DNA of 64,000 nucleotides from assembly GCF_001440405.1 (NCBI RefSeq), contig NZ_LLXX01000090.1, forward strand, positions 91,904 through 155,903, read 5' to 3'. This document shows positions 52,530-62,239 of this stretch, one piece after another. Position 1 is the first letter of the stretch. Every line of letters starts with the position of its first letter. This DNA is from Bradyrhizobium valentinum (lineage in GTDB: Bacteria; Pseudomonadota; Alphaproteobacteria; Rhizobiales; Xanthobacteraceae). Below the pieces are notes generated by a model. It had not been told where the DNA came from. It searched no databases and saw nothing but the letters and a program-made list of their open reading frames with translations. The translations under genes were made by a program, and so were the position numbers.

Positions 52530-54428
52530 ATGGCTCATGCCGAATTGAGTGAGGGCGCTGGCGGCGAGGTGGCTCAGTCCCCTCACCGCTATCCGCTGCT
52601 GGCGTCGATCGAACATGCGCTGGGAATGCTGGTCGAGATTCCGGCCGCGCTTCTAGTCATCGCCGAAATCGTCATCCTGTTTGCCGGCGTGGTAGCGCGC
52701 TATGCGCTGCACAGGCCGCTGATCTGGTCGGACGAGCTGGCGTCGATCCTGTTCCTGTGGCTCGCCATGCTCGGCGCTGCGGTCGCGTTCCGCCGCGCCG
52801 AACATATGCGGATGACGGCGGTGGTCGCCAACGCGAAGCCCGCCATGCGTGCCTACCTCGATCTGGTGGCGACGGCAGCCGCGCTGGCGTTTCTCATCCT
52901 GATCGCCTGGCCAGCCTACGAATACGCCTACGAGGAAAGCTACATCACCACGCCGGCGCTGCAGATCACCAATGTCTGGCGTGCCGCGGCGCTGCCGGTC
53001 GGCATCGCCCTGATGGCGCTGTTTGCGTTCCTGCGGCTGGCCCGATCAGGCAATGTACGGACCATGCTGGGCGCGCTCCTGTCGGTCGCGCTTGTCATCG
53101 CGGTATTCTGGCTGCTCAGCGGATCGCTCAAGCCGCTCGGCAATCTCAATCTGATCATCTTTTTTGTCGGCGTGGCCGGCTTCTGCGTGTTTGCCGGCGT
53201 GCCGATCGCGTTCGGTTTCGGGCTTGCGACCTACGGCTATCTGGCGCTGACCACGGGCACACCGCTGATGGTGCTGGTCGGCCGCATGGACGAGGGCATG
53301 AGCCACCTCATCCTGCTGTCGGTGCCGCTGTTCGTCTTCCTCGGCCTCTTGATCGAGATGACCGGCATGGCGCGCGCCATGGTGGCGTTTTTGGCGAGCC
53401 TGCTGGGTCATGTCCGCGGCGGGCTGCATTACGTGCTGGTCGGCGCGATGTATCTGGTATCGGGTATCTCCGGCTCGAAGGCCGCCGATATGGCTGCCGT
53501 GGCGCCGGTGCTGTTTCCCGAGATGAAGGCGCGGGGCGCCAAGCCGGGCGATCTGGTCGCCCTCCTCTCCGCGACCGGCGCGCAGACCGAAACCATTCCG
53601 CCGAGCCTCGTCCTCATCACCATAGGTTCGGTCACCGGCGTCTCGATCGCGGCGCTGTTCACCGGTGGCCTGTTGCCGGGCCTGGTGCTGGCGCTCACGC
53701 TCTCAGTGCTGGTGTGGTGGCGCTACCGCAACGAGGATCTGCGGCACGTCACGCGCGCAGGCGCCGGCGAGATCGTCCGCGCGTTCGCCATCGCCCTGCC
53801 CGCCATCGCGCTGCCGTTCGTGATCCGCTACGCCGTCGTCGAGGGCATCGCGACCGCCACTGAGGTTTCCACCATCGGCATCGTCTATGCCTTCATCGTC
53901 GGCTACCTGATTTACGGCCTCTTGATCTACCGCAATTTCGACTGGCGGCGGATCATGCCCATGTTGGTCGAGACCGCGTGCCTATCGGGCGCGATCTTGC
54001 TGATCATCGGCTGCGCCACCGGCATGGCCTGGGGACTCACGCAATCCGGCTTTTCGCGGACGCTGGCGGCCGCCATGACCGGCCTACCCGGTGGCTCGGC
54101 CACGTTCATCGCGGTGTCGATCGTGGCCTTCGTGATCCTGGGCAGCGTGCTCGAGGGCATTCCGGCGATCGTCCTTTTCGGGCCGCTTCTGTTTCCGATC
54201 GCCCGTGCGGTCGGCGTCCACGAGGTCCATTACGCGATGATCGTTATTCTCGCTATGGGTATCGGGCTATTCGCGCCGCCCTTCGGAGTGGGCTATTATG
54301 CGGCCTGCGCCATCGGGCGCGTCGATCCGGCCGAGGGTATCCGGCCGATCTGGGGTTACCTGTTGGCGCTGATGGTCGGCCTGATTATCGTGGCGATCTT
54401 CCCGTGGATTTCCATCGGGTTCTTGTAA
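52530..54428 (+). CDS. TRAP transporter fused permease (DctQM)
   Basis: This 632-residue membrane protein fuses the small DctQ (residues about 25-190, four helices, VARYALHRPLIWSDELASILFLWLAMLGAAVAFRRAEHMRM) to the large DctM (about 205-632). The DctM part has GVPIAFGFGLATYGYLALTTG, GISGSKAADMAAVAPVLFPEMKARGAKPGDLVALLSATGAQTETIPPS, and GIGLFAPPFGVGYYAACAIG near the end. It is the secondary, Na-driven transport unit that works with the upstream DctP. Fused QM proteins are a known variant. The substrate is not known. Confidence 0.93.
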   Translation: MAHAELSEGAGGEVAQSPHRYPLLASIEHALGMLVEIPAALLVIAEIVILFAGVVARYALHRPLIWSDELASILFLWLAMLGAAVAFRRAEHMRMTAVVANAKPAMRAYLDLVATAAALAFLILIAWPAYEYAYEESYITTPALQITNVWRAAALPVGIALMALFAFLRLARSGNVRTMLGALLSVALVIAVFWLLSGSLKPLGNLNLIIFFVGVAGFCVFAGVPIAFGFGLATYGYLALTTGTPLMVLVGRMDEGMSHLILLSVPLFVFLGLLIEMTGMARAMVAFLASLLGHVRGGLHYVLVGAMYLVSGISGSKAADMAAVAPVLFPEMKARGAKPGDLVALLSATGAQTETIPPSLVLITIGSVTGVSIAALFTGGLLPGLVLALTLSVLVWWRYRNEDLRHVTRAGAGEIVRAFAIALPAIALPFVIRYAVVEGIATATEVSTIGIVYAFIVGYLIYGLLIYRNFDWRRIMPMLVETACLSGAILLIIGCATGMAWGLTQSGFSRTLAAAMTGLPGGSATFIAVSIVAFVILGSVLEGIPAIVLFGPLLFPIARAVGVHEVHYAMIVILAMGIGLFAPPFGVGYYAACAIGRVDPAEGIRPIWGYLLALMVGLIIVAIFPWISIGFL

Positions 54429-54456
54429 GTCAAACTTTTCAAATGGGACAAAGCCG

Positions 54457-56106
54457 ATGAGCGCAGCCCAGAACCAGTATTCCATCGGATTGGACAAGAC
54501 GCCGGCGAATTACGTGCCGCTGACGCCCCTGAGCTTTCTCGCGCGCAGCGCCGCCGTCTATCCCGATCATGTCAGCACGGTCTATGAAGGCCGCAGCTTC
54601 ACCTGGGCCGAGACCTATGCGCGGTGCCGACGCTTTGCGTCCTGGCTCGCCGGCCGCGGCATTGGTCACGGTGATACGGTCGCGGCGATGCTGCCGAATG
54701 TCCCAGCCATGAACGAGGTGCATTTTGCCGTGCCGATGGCGGGCGCGGTCCTGAACGCGCTGAATATCCGGCTCGACGCGCCATCGATTGCCTTTCAGCT
54801 CGACCATGGCCGCGCGAAAATCATCCTGGTCGATCCCGAATTCTCTGGTGTAATCGCGGAAGCACTGACGCTGATGAAGGAGCCGAAGCCCTTTGTCGTC
54901 GACGTCGACGACGCTGCATTCGCGGGCGGCAAGCGGATCGGCGAAATCGAGTATGAGGCGGCGGTCGCAGTGGGCGATCCCGGCTTCGTGGCACGATTGC
55001 CCGGCGATGAATGGGACGCGATCGCGCTGAGCTATACCTCGGGCACCACGGGCAACCCCAAGGGCGTCGTGACCCATCACCGCGGCGCCTATCTCAATGC
55101 CGTCAGCAATATTCTGGCCGGCAATCTCGGCCAGCATCCGGTCTATCTGTGGACGCTGCCGATGTTTCACTGCAACGGCTGGTGCTTTCCGTGGACGGTC
55201 GCAGCCTCCGCCGGCGTCAATGTCTGCCTGCGCAAGGTCGATCCAGCCAAGATCTTCGAACTGATCCCGAAACACGGCGTCACCCACATGTGCGGCGCGC
55301 CAATCGTCTACAACACGCTGATCAACGCGCCCGGCGCGCCGAAAGGCAAAGCCGCGCGCCCTGTCGTCGGATTGATCGCAGGCGCCGCACCGCCGGTCGC
55401 CGTGCTCGAGGGCGCCGAAAGCATCGGCATCAAGCTGACGCATGTCTACGGCCTGACTGAGGTCTATGGCCCCGCCTCCGTCTGCGCCGAGCAGCCGGGT
55501 TGGGACGACCTGCCCGCCGACCAGCGCGCACAGCTCAAGCGCCGGCAGGGCGTGCCCTACCCGCTGGAGGAAGCCGTCACGGTGCTCGATCCCGAGACCA
55601 TGCAGGAGGTGCCGCGCGATGGAGAAACCATCGGCGAGGTGATGTTCCGCGGCAATATCGTGATGAAGGGCTATTTGAAGAACGAGAAGGCGACGCAGGA
55701 AGCCTTCGCCGGCGGCTGGTTTCACACCGGCGATCTCGGCGTGCTCGACGAGCACGGCTACGTCATCATCAAGGACCGCTCCAAGGACATCATCATATCA
55801 GGCGGCGAGAACATCTCCTCCGTCGAGGTCGAGGACGTCCTCTACAAGCACCCGGCCGTGCTGTTCGCGGCTGTGGTGGCAAAGCCTGATTCCAAATGGG
55901 GCGAAGTGCCCTGCGCCTTCGTCGAGTTGAAGGAAGGCGCCAAGGCGACGGAGGCCGAGATCATCGCCTTCTGCCGCAGCCACATGTCCGGCTTCAAGAC
56001 GCCAAAGGCGGTGGTGTTCGGCACCATCCCGAAGACCTCCACCGGCAAGATCCAGAAATTCATGCTGCGCAACCAGGTGGAATCGGCAAAGGCGATTTCG
56101 GCCTGA
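54457..56106 (+). CDS. Acyl-CoA synthetase (AMP-binding family)
   Basis: This 549-residue ligase activates a carboxylic acid as adenylate and transfers it to CoA. Motifs are the P-loop LSYTSGTTGNPKGVVTHHRGAYLNAV, the middle YGLTEVYGPASVC, WFHTGDLGVLDEHGYVIIKDRSKDIIISGGENISSVEVED, and the catalytic Lys in PKTSTGKIQKFMLR. The sequence KTPANYVPLTPLSFLARSAAVYPDHVSTVYEGRSFTWAETYARCRR at the N-terminus resembles medium-chain or aryl-acid ligases of the alphaproteobacterial type. It begins 28 bp after the TRAP permease and so may activate the transported acid. The specificity is not proven. Confidence 0.9.
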   Translation: MSAAQNQYSIGLDKTPANYVPLTPLSFLARSAAVYPDHVSTVYEGRSFTWAETYARCRRFASWLAGRGIGHGDTVAAMLPNVPAMNEVHFAVPMAGAVLNALNIRLDAPSIAFQLDHGRAKIILVDPEFSGVIAEALTLMKEPKPFVVDVDDAAFAGGKRIGEIEYEAAVAVGDPGFVARLPGDEWDAIALSYTSGTTGNPKGVVTHHRGAYLNAVSNILAGNLGQHPVYLWTLPMFHCNGWCFPWTVAASAGVNVCLRKVDPAKIFELIPKHGVTHMCGAPIVYNTLINAPGAPKGKAARPVVGLIAGAAPPVAVLEGAESIGIKLTHVYGLTEVYGPASVCAEQPGWDDLPADQRAQLKRRQGVPYPLEEAVTVLDPETMQEVPRDGETIGEVMFRGNIVMKGYLKNEKATQEAFAGGWFHTGDLGVLDEHGYVIIKDRSKDIIISGGENISSVEVEDVLYKHPAVLFAAVVAKPDSKWGEVPCAFVELKEGAKATEAEIIAFCRSHMSGFKTPKAVVFGTIPKTSTGKIQKFMLRNQVESAKAISA

Positions 56107-56109
56107 CCG

Positions 56110-56742
56110 TTATTGCGGGCGAAGCGTGACCGGCGGATAGTACTGCGGTGCTTCGGTCCGCTCGTACATTCCGTAGTCGCGCATGACCTCGAAGATGCGA
56201 AAGTACTGGGTTGTCGGATCGGCAAACAGGTGCGAGCCGAATTCGACGCCGGCTCGATCGTCCGGTAAATCGATCAGGTGTGCAAAATGCCCACCACGAT
56301 AGACGCTTGTGAAAGCGTCACGGCGCCATGCGGTTTCTGCCGGTAGCGTGGCATTATTCGATTCCGAGGCGAGAACGTACGTTGGCTCGCGCCTTGCCGG
56401 ATCGTTATAGGGCGTGCGCCGCTCGGGTTGCCAGATCGGTTGCCCCCGCCTTGCTTCGTGAATCACCTGGGCGACGCGGATGCGATAGTCCGAAAAGACT
56501 CTTTCGCGGCCGATGGTTTGGACATCGTGATGGCGCGCGTGAGCCCGCCAGGCCGTTAAAGCTCCCTCGTCCTGCCAGATCTGGTAAGACAGCAGCAGGT
56601 TCTCTCGCGTCAAACTCCTGAAGCGGTCGATGAAGAGGCAACCACCCATCGCCTCAAGGTCTGGCTTCAGCGAGGCCGCAAGATCGAGATACTGATCGCG
56701 GTGTCCCGGCCTTGTCTGGACTTCAAAGAACAGGCCAATCAT
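56110..56742 (-). CDS. Antibiotic-biosynthesis-monooxygenase/NIPSNAP-like dimeric barrel protein
   Basis: This protein of about 210 residues begins MIGLFFEVQTRPGHRDQYLDLAASLKPDLEAMGGCLFIDRFRSLTRENLLLSYQIWQDEGALTAWRAHARHH, a dimeric alpha/beta barrel (ABM-like) domain. The second half (AETAWRRDAFTSVYRGGHFAHLIDL, FRIFEVMRDYGMYERTEAPQYYPPV) has no named match. The start at 56742 is chosen for GGAG at eight bases; an ATG six bases earlier is too close to it. ABM domains act as heme- or quinone-type monooxygenases or degrade small aromatic compounds. It is convergent with the acyl-CoA synthetase gene. Confidence 0.7.
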   Translation of the reverse strand: MIGLFFEVQTRPGHRDQYLDLAASLKPDLEAMGGCLFIDRFRSLTRENLLLSYQIWQDEGALTAWRAHARHHDVQTIGRERVFSDYRIRVAQVIHEARRGQPIWQPERRTPYNDPARREPTYVLASESNNATLPAETAWRRDAFTSVYRGGHFAHLIDLPDDRAGVEFGSHLFADPTTQYFRIFEVMRDYGMYERTEAPQYYPPVTLRPQ

Positions 56743-56926
56743 CCACATTTCTCCGCGGCCTGCGATCGGGTGCGCGATGCGCGACCGACCCTGCTCCGTC
56801 TGGGTTCTCAAGCGCCAGCTTGATCTCCTCATAGGCCGGTATGAGGCCCTGCGAAAGGCCCCGCCGGGGTGTCTTTTAGTCGAGAATATGTGATCGTGAG
56901 AAAAGCCGGCCCTGCGGCTGCAGCGC

Positions 56927-57724
56927 CTAACCGAGCTCCAGCCGCATCCCGTCATAGGCCGGGATCACGCCGGTCGGCAGGCTCTGGCGCAGCACCTCGT
57001 AATCGAGGTCGGAATGCATGTTGGTAATGACGGCGCGCTTCGGTTTGAAACGCTCGATCCATGAAAGCGCGTCATTGACGCTGAAGTGGCTGGGGTGACC
57101 GGCATAGCGCAGCCCGTCGACGATCCAGAGGTCGAGGTCTTCCAGCGACGGCCAGCTCTCCTCGGGAATGTCGTGGAGGTCGGGCGTGTAGGCGGCGTTG
57201 CCGATGCGGAAGCCGAGCGCGGGAATTCTGCCGTGGTGAACCAGGAAAGCGGAAAGCTTCACCGGCCCGCCCTTCCCTTCGGTCTCATGACTCTCGCCCG
57301 CTTCGATCGAATGGCGCGTCAGGATCGGCGGGTAGTCGCTGCCTTCCGGCGAGATGAAGCAGTAGGAGAACCGCGCCATGATGTCTTTGGCGGTCGACTG
57401 ATTGAAGTAGACGGGAATGCGGCGGCGCTGATGCAGTACGACCGAACGGAGATCGTCGATGCCGTGGGTCTGGTCGGCATGCTCATGGGTCAGGAACACC
57501 GCATCGATGTGATCGACCTCGGCGTCGATCAACTGCTCGCGCAGGTCGGGCGAAGTATCGATCACGACCCGCGTGGTGCCGTGCGCGCCGTTGCGCTCGA
57601 CCAGCAGCGAGCAGCGGCGGCGGCGGTTCTTCGGGTTGTTGGGATCGCAGGCGCCCCAGCCGAGTGCCGGGCGCGGTACGCCCGCTGAGGAACCGCAGCC
57701 GAGGATCGTCAGCGTCACCGTCAT
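56927..57724 (-). CDS. MBL-fold metallohydrolase (PhnP-like / RNase Z-like)
   Basis: This 265-residue metallo-beta-lactamase-fold enzyme has the metal motif FLTHEHADQTHGIDDLR, the N-terminal LTILGCGSSAGVPRPALGWGACDPNNPKNRRRRCSLLV characteristic of PhnP-type hydrolases, and the later metal ligands in NMHSDLDYEVL and the ADLH-like YTPDLHDIPEESWPSL. PhnP cleaves cyclic phosphodiesters from C-P lyase products, but the relatives found next to tatD and metG in alphaproteobacteria are of unknown substrate. Its ATG overlaps the tatD stop by 4 bp, so it belongs to the metG-tatD operon. Confidence 0.87.
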   Translation of the reverse strand: MTVTLTILGCGSSAGVPRPALGWGACDPNNPKNRRRRCSLLVERNGAHGTTRVVIDTSPDLREQLIDAEVDHIDAVFLTHEHADQTHGIDDLRSVVLHQRRRIPVYFNQSTAKDIMARFSYCFISPEGSDYPPILTRHSIEAGESHETEGKGGPVKLSAFLVHHGRIPALGFRIGNAAYTPDLHDIPEESWPSLEDLDLWIVDGLRYAGHPSHFSVNDALSWIERFKPKRAVITNMHSDLDYEVLRQSLPTGVIPAYDGMRLELG

Positions 57725-58512
57725 GCGGCGGCCTTCGGCGCCGGCACCTTGGAGAACAGACGAAAGAAATTCTCCGTCGTCTGCCGCGAGATCTCTTCCA
57801 GCGAGACGCCGCGCGTCTCCGCCAGCACCTTGGCGACTTCGACCACGTAGGACGGCTCGTTGCGCTTGCCGCGAAACTTGCCGGGTGCCAGATAGGGCGA
57901 GTCGGTTTCGACCATGATGCGGTCGGCCGGGAGCTCGGCGGCGAGCTCGCGCAAGGCTTCCGACTTCTTGAACGTCAAAATGCCCGTGAACGAGATCGAC
58001 AGACCCAGACTGATCGCCTTCATCGCCAGCTCCCGCCCGCCGGTGTAGCAATGTAGCACGGCGCGGAACGGTCCCTTTGCCACCTCGTCTTCGAGAATGC
58101 GGCCGCAGTCCTCGTCAGCTTCGCGGGTGTGGATCACCAGCGGCAGGCCAGTAGCGCGGGCGGCTGCGATATGCGCGCGAAAGCCGCGCTCCTGCGCCTC
58201 GCGGGAGCCGTGCTCATAGAAATAATCCAGCCCCGCCTCACCCAGCGCCACGACCTTCGGATGCTTCGTCAGCTCGATCAGTTCGCTCGCGGGAATGCCG
58301 TCTTCCTCATCGGCCTGATGCGGATGGGTGCCGACCGAGCAATAGACGTTGGGAAACCGCTCGGCGATGGCAAGCAGCCCGCCGAGCCGCTTGACCCGGG
58401 TCGAGATGGTGACGATACGGCCGATCCCCGCCGTCTCGGCGCGCGCGACGATGGCGTCGAGATCCTCGGCAAAATCCGGAAAGTCGAGATGGCAATGGCT
58501 ATCGACGAGCAT
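57721..58512 (-). CDS. tatD: TatD family deoxyribonuclease
   Basis: This 263-residue TIM-barrel metal-dependent nuclease starts MLVDSHCHLDFPDF, where HCH are metal ligands. VALGEAGLDYFYEHGSREAQERGFRAHIAAARATGLPLVIHTREADED and FRAVLHCYTGG supply the others, and PADRIMVETDSPYLAPGKFRGKRNEPSYVVEVAKVLAETRGVS completes the signature. It is a 3'-5' exonuclease implicated in DNA repair and RNA quality control. The start at 58512 was preferred; a TTG six codons earlier overlaps the metG stop. It follows metG closely and precedes the MBL gene. Confidence 0.94.
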   Translation of the reverse strand: MLVDSHCHLDFPDFAEDLDAIVARAETAGIGRIVTISTRVKRLGGLLAIAERFPNVYCSVGTHPHQADEEDGIPASELIELTKHPKVVALGEAGLDYFYEHGSREAQERGFRAHIAAARATGLPLVIHTREADEDCGRILEDEVAKGPFRAVLHCYTGGRELAMKAISLGLSISFTGILTFKKSEALRELAAELPADRIMVETDSPYLAPGKFRGKRNEPSYVVEVAKVLAETRGVSLEEISRQTTENFFRLFSKVPAPKAAA

Positions 58513-58526
58513 GGCTTGCAAACGGC

Positions 58527-60464
58527 TCAATCCACCTTTGGTTCGACGTAGCGCGGAAAAACGCCGACCGGCGGCGGCAACATCGTGCCCGCCTTGACCC
58601 GCGTGGCAAGCGCTGCGAAGTCGCGCGCCTCCTTGTCATCGGGGATGCCGAGACTATCCAGCAGCTTGCTCGAGGCGTCCGGCATCGCCGGCTGGGTCAG
58701 GATGGCGACCTGCCGCACCACTTCCGCCGTCACGTACAGCACGGTCTTCTGGCGCGCCGGGTCGGTCTTGGCCAGCGCCCACGGCGCCTCGCCCGCGAAA
58801 TAGCGGTTTGCTTCCGCCACCACGGCCCACACTGCGTTGAGCCATTGATGGATCTGCTGCGTCGCCATCGCGGTACGCGAGGCCTCCAGCATGCAATCCG
58901 CCTGCGCCAGGATCGCCCTGTCATTGTCGGTGAACTCGCCGGGCTCCGGCAGCACGCCGCCGAGTTGTTTGGCGATCATCGACAACGAGCGTTGCGCCAG
59001 ATTGCCGAGATCGTTGGCGAGATCGGCATTGATGCGCGCGACAATGGCTTCATGGCTGTAGCTGCCGTCCTGTCCGAACGGCACTTCGCGCAGGAAAAAA
59101 TAGCGCATCTGGTCGACGCCATACAGGTCGGCCAGGTTGAAGGGGTCGACGACATTGCCGACCGACTTCGACATCTTCTCGCCCCTGCTGAACAGGAAGC
59201 CGTGCGCGTAGACCCGCTTCTGCACGGGGATACGCGCCGACATCAGGAATGCCGGCCAGTACACCGCGTGGAAGCGGATGATGTCCTTGCCGATGACGTG
59301 TACGTCCGCCGGCCAGTAGCGCCAGTTCGGATCGCTCTCGTCGGGAAAGCCCACGCCAGTGATGTAGTTGGTCAGCGCATCGACCCAGACATACATTACA
59401 TGCTCAGGATCGTTCGGCACCTTGACGCCCCAGTCGAACGTCGTGCGCGAGATCGACAGATCCTTCAGGCCGCCCTTCACGAAGCTGATGACTTCGTTGC
59501 GGCGCGAATCCGGCCCGATGAAATCAGGCTGGCTCTCGTAAAGCGCGAGCAAGCGGTCCTGATAGGCCGACAGCTTGAAGAAGTAGCTCTTCTCCTCGAC
59601 CCACTCGACCGGCGAGCCCTGCGGGCCGCGGCGCACATTGTCCTCGCCGAGGACGGTTTCCTCCTCGGCGTAATAGGCTTCGTCGCGCACCGAATACCAG
59701 CCGGCATAGACGTCGATATAGATGTCGCCGTTCTGCTGCATCCGATTCCAGACCGCCTGGACCGAACGATGATGGTCAGGCTCCGTGGTGCGGATGAAGC
59801 GGTCGAACGACACGTTGAGCCGCTCGTCCATCTCCTTGAACCGGCCGGCATTGCGCGCAGCGAGCTCCGCGACGCCCATGCCTTCGCTCTCGGCGGTCTG
59901 CACCATCTTCAGGCCGTGCTCGTCAGTGCCGGTCAGGAAAAATACGTCCTTGCCGTTCAGCCGCTGAAACCGCGCCAGTGCGTCGGTCGCGATCGCCTCA
60001 TAGGCGTGGCCGATATGCGGAATGCCGTTCGGATAAGCGATCGCGGTAGTGATGAAATAGGTGTTGCGCTCGGCAGCCACCGCTGGTTGGGCAGCCGGCT
60101 TCGCGCGTGGCGCGGCGGGCTTCGAACTTTCTGCCACGGAGGCGATCTGCACCGCAGAACTCGCTTCTTGCGGCGGTACCGCGCGCTTCTTCATCGGCGT
60201 CTTGGTTGCGGATTTCTTCGCTGATTTCTTGACGGTTTTCTTCGCTACCTTTTTGGTCGATTTCCTCGCGGCCTTCTTCGAAGCCTTCTTTGCAGCCTTC
60301 TTCGAAGTCTTGCCGGCCTTCTTCACGACGCGCTTGCTCTTGGTCGCACCCTTCTTGGCCGCACGCTTCTTCGCTGCCTTCTTGCTGGCGCGCGTGGGCG
60401 GCGACTTGCGAGCCTTCTTCGCCTTGCGCTTTTTCGAAACTTTCTTTCCAGCCTTCGCCACCAC
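58527..60464 (-). CDS. metG: Methionyl-tRNA synthetase with a lysine-rich N-terminal extension
   Basis: This 645-residue protein has the catalytic core starting near residue 134 ([27 protein letters not shown] motif at 150-153) and running through [14 protein letters not shown] and EKMSKSVGN (about 430) to an anticodon-binding helical domain. There is no C-terminal tRNA-binding domain, as in the shorter MetG class. Residues 1-94 have 38 Lys and 7 Arg, mostly as KKA-type repeats like histone H1, and residues 95-133 are Ala/Pro-rich. The extension is not needed for catalysis in known MetRS. The gene begins about 50 bp after the holB-type gene and is linked to tatD. An internal start at Met91 is possible. 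Confidence 0.95.
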   Translation of the reverse strand: MVAKAGKKVSKKRKAKKARKSPPTRASKKAAKKRAAKKGATKSKRVVKKAGKTSKKAAKKASKKAARKSTKKVAKKTVKKSAKKSATKTPMKKRAVPPQEASSAVQIASVAESSKPAAPRAKPAAQPAVAAERNTYFITTAIAYPNGIPHIGHAYEAIATDALARFQRLNGKDVFFLTGTDEHGLKMVQTAESEGMGVAELAARNAGRFKEMDERLNVSFDRFIRTTEPDHHRSVQAVWNRMQQNGDIYIDVYAGWYSVRDEAYYAEEETVLGEDNVRRGPQGSPVEWVEEKSYFFKLSAYQDRLLALYESQPDFIGPDSRRNEVISFVKGGLKDLSISRTTFDWGVKVPNDPEHVMYVWVDALTNYITGVGFPDESDPNWRYWPADVHVIGKDIIRFHAVYWPAFLMSARIPVQKRVYAHGFLFSRGEKMSKSVGNVVDPFNLADLYGVDQMRYFFLREVPFGQDGSYSHEAIVARINADLANDLGNLAQRSLSMIAKQLGGVLPEPGEFTDNDRAILAQADCMLEASRTAMATQQIHQWLNAVWAVVAEANRYFAGEAPWALAKTDPARQKTVLYVTAEVVRQVAILTQPAMPDASSKLLDSLGIPDDKEARDFAALATRVKAGTMLPPPVGVFPRYVEPKVD

Positions 60465-60513
60465 GAATTCCTTCTCAACTCAATGATTGTCGGGATTATT
60501 ATCGGACGGAGCG

Positions 60514-61554
60514 TTATCGGGTTGCTTCCGCGAGCATCCCGAATACCGAGAAAACCAGCGGTTTTCGCTCCAGATTGTACGATTCGGTGTCGCGCGCGGC
60601 GCGGATAATCTTTTCCCATACCTCCGCCAGCCGTGCAAGGCGGGGCAGATTCGCGTTGGCGTCGCCAGCGCGCAGCTTTTCGCCGATCCAGCGATCGATG
60701 CCGTCGATGAAAGCAGCTAGCGCCACGCGGTCGCTGGTGCCCAGCGCATCGCCCAGCGCATGCAACTCGCGCGGATCGACCTGAGGCAGCGTCGCCAGCA
60801 GCGCCGCGGTCCGCTGCTGCAGCTTCAGCGCGTCGCCGCCGAGCAGCGTCAGCGCGCGAGACACACTCCCCTCCGCGGCATCGGCCGCCTCCGACAGAGC
60901 CGCATCATCGGATGCGATGTCAGCGGCCCGCGCTGCTGCGCGGATCACGTCGCCGGTTGCCAGCGGCCGCAGCGGCAGTTTGCGGCAGCGGGACAAGATC
61001 GTCGGCAAGGCCCGCGCCGGCGAATGGCTGACGAGCAGGAACAGCGATCGTTGCGGTGGCTCCTCGAGGATCTTGAGCAGCGCATTGGCGGCGTTCGGAT
61101 TGAGCTCGTCGACGGTGTCGACGATGCAGACCCGCCAGCCGTCCACCGCCGCGGTCGAACCGAAGAACGAAATCGTCTCTCGCGTCTCGTCGACAGTAAT
61201 CACGGTCCGCATCACGCCGCGATCGTTGAGGCCGCGCTCCAGCACCAGCAGCCCGCCATGCGCGCCGGCGGTGATCTGGCGCGCGACGGGATCGTTCGGA
61301 TCGATCGCAAGCGTCTCGGCGCGCTGCACCGAAGGCGCCGTGGGCTTGGGGTTCGCGAGCACGAAGCGGGCCATGCGATAGGCCAACGTCGCCTTGCCGA
61401 TGCCCTGTGAGCCACCGATCAGCCAGGCATGCGGAATGCGCCCACTGCGATAGGCATTCAGCAACGCCGTCTCGGCCTCGCGATGGCCGAACAGATCGGC
61501 CGTTTCACGGGGATGTCTGACCGCCACCTCCGGCTCGGTCTTGCGTGCGCTCAT
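60514..61554 (-). CDS. holB: DNA polymerase III subunit delta-prime
   Basis: This 346-residue clamp-loader subunit has the AAA+ Walker A-like loop LIGGSQGIGKATLAYRMARF, a Walker B/SRC region (VCIVDTVDELNPNAANALLKILEEPPQRSLFLLVSHSPARALPTILSRCRKLPLRPL), and a C-terminal helical domain (VDPRELHALGDALGTSDRVALAAFIDGIDRWIGEKL). Delta-prime has a modified or lost ATPase site; here the P-loop keeps GIGKAT. Its ATG overlaps the tmk stop by 4 bp. Gene order tmk-holB-metG-tatD is common in alphaproteobacteria. Confidence 0.93.
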   Translation of the reverse strand: MSARKTEPEVAVRHPRETADLFGHREAETALLNAYRSGRIPHAWLIGGSQGIGKATLAYRMARFVLANPKPTAPSVQRAETLAIDPNDPVARQITAGAHGGLLVLERGLNDRGVMRTVITVDETRETISFFGSTAAVDGWRVCIVDTVDELNPNAANALLKILEEPPQRSLFLLVSHSPARALPTILSRCRKLPLRPLATGDVIRAAARAADIASDDAALSEAADAAEGSVSRALTLLGGDALKLQQRTAALLATLPQVDPRELHALGDALGTSDRVALAAFIDGIDRWIGEKLRAGDANANLPRLARLAEVWEKIIRAARDTESYNLERKPLVFSVFGMLAEATR

Positions 61555-62237
61555 GCCGTACCTGCCGTGCTCGGGATCGCGAACAGGTGATCGCGCAGCG
61601 CAGTCCAGACGCGCGCAGCGACCGTGTCGGCGTCGGCATTGGCGTCGATCAGCACGCAGCGCTGCGGGTCTTCGGCGGCGATCTGCCGATAGGCATCGCG
61701 CAGGTCCTGATGAAATTTCAGATCTTCGGCCTCGAAACGATCCGGCGCGCCGCTGCCGCGGCGAGCCGCGGCGCGCTGCAGGCCGACTTCCACGGGGATG
61801 TCCAGAATGATGGTCAGGTCCGGCTTGAGATCGCCTATGGTGACGCGCTGCATGGCGTTGAGCACGATGGGAGAGACCTGCCCCAGACTGCCCTGGTAGG
61901 CGCGGGTCGAGTCCGAGAAGCGGTCGCACAGCACCCACGTTCCCTGGCTGAGCGCGGGCTGGATCACCGTACGAACGTGATCGTCGCGGGCGGCTGCGAA
62001 CAGCAACGTCTCCGCTTCCGGTCCGAGCAGCTTGCCCATTCCCGACAGCACGAGATGCCGCATGATCTCGGCGCCCGGCGAGCCGCCTGGCTCGCGGGTA
62101 ACGATGGCACGCAGCTTTGCCGTCGCAAGACGCTCGGCGAGCTTCTTGATCTGCGTGGACTTTCCGGAGCCCTCGCCCCCCTCAAACGTGATGAACTTCC
62201 CGCGTCCGGAAGGCCGCTGCAGCGTTGCCTGGGTCAT
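61551..62237 (-). CDS. tmk: Thymidylate kinase
   Basis: This 228-residue enzyme phosphorylates dTMP to dTDP. The P-loop FITFEGGEGSGKSTQIKKL, the DR(F/Y) motif VLCDRFSDSTRAYQG, VTREPGGSPGAEIMRHLVL and the LID region AARRGSGAPDRFE are all typical. The GEGSGKST loop with AARRG in the LID points to the type II class as in E. coli. It starts 2 bp after the stop of the carboxypeptidase gene and overlaps holB, so the three are in one operon. The start at 62237 (MTQATLQRPSGRGKF) leaves a short basic N-terminus common in relatives. Confidence 0.95.
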   Translation of the reverse strand: MTQATLQRPSGRGKFITFEGGEGSGKSTQIKKLAERLATAKLRAIVTREPGGSPGAEIMRHLVLSGMGKLLGPEAETLLFAAARDDHVRTVIQPALSQGTWVLCDRFSDSTRAYQGSLGQVSPIVLNAMQRVTIGDLKPDLTIILDIPVEVGLQRAAARRGSGAPDRFEAEDLKFHQDLRDAYRQIAAEDPQRCVLIDANADADTVAARVWTALRDHLFAIPSTAGTA

Positions 62238-62239
62238 AC

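Noticed and set aside
58845..60224. Plus-strand frame of 459 codons opposite metG
   Set aside because: It is entirely antisense to the well-supported methionyl-tRNA synthetase and has no family features.
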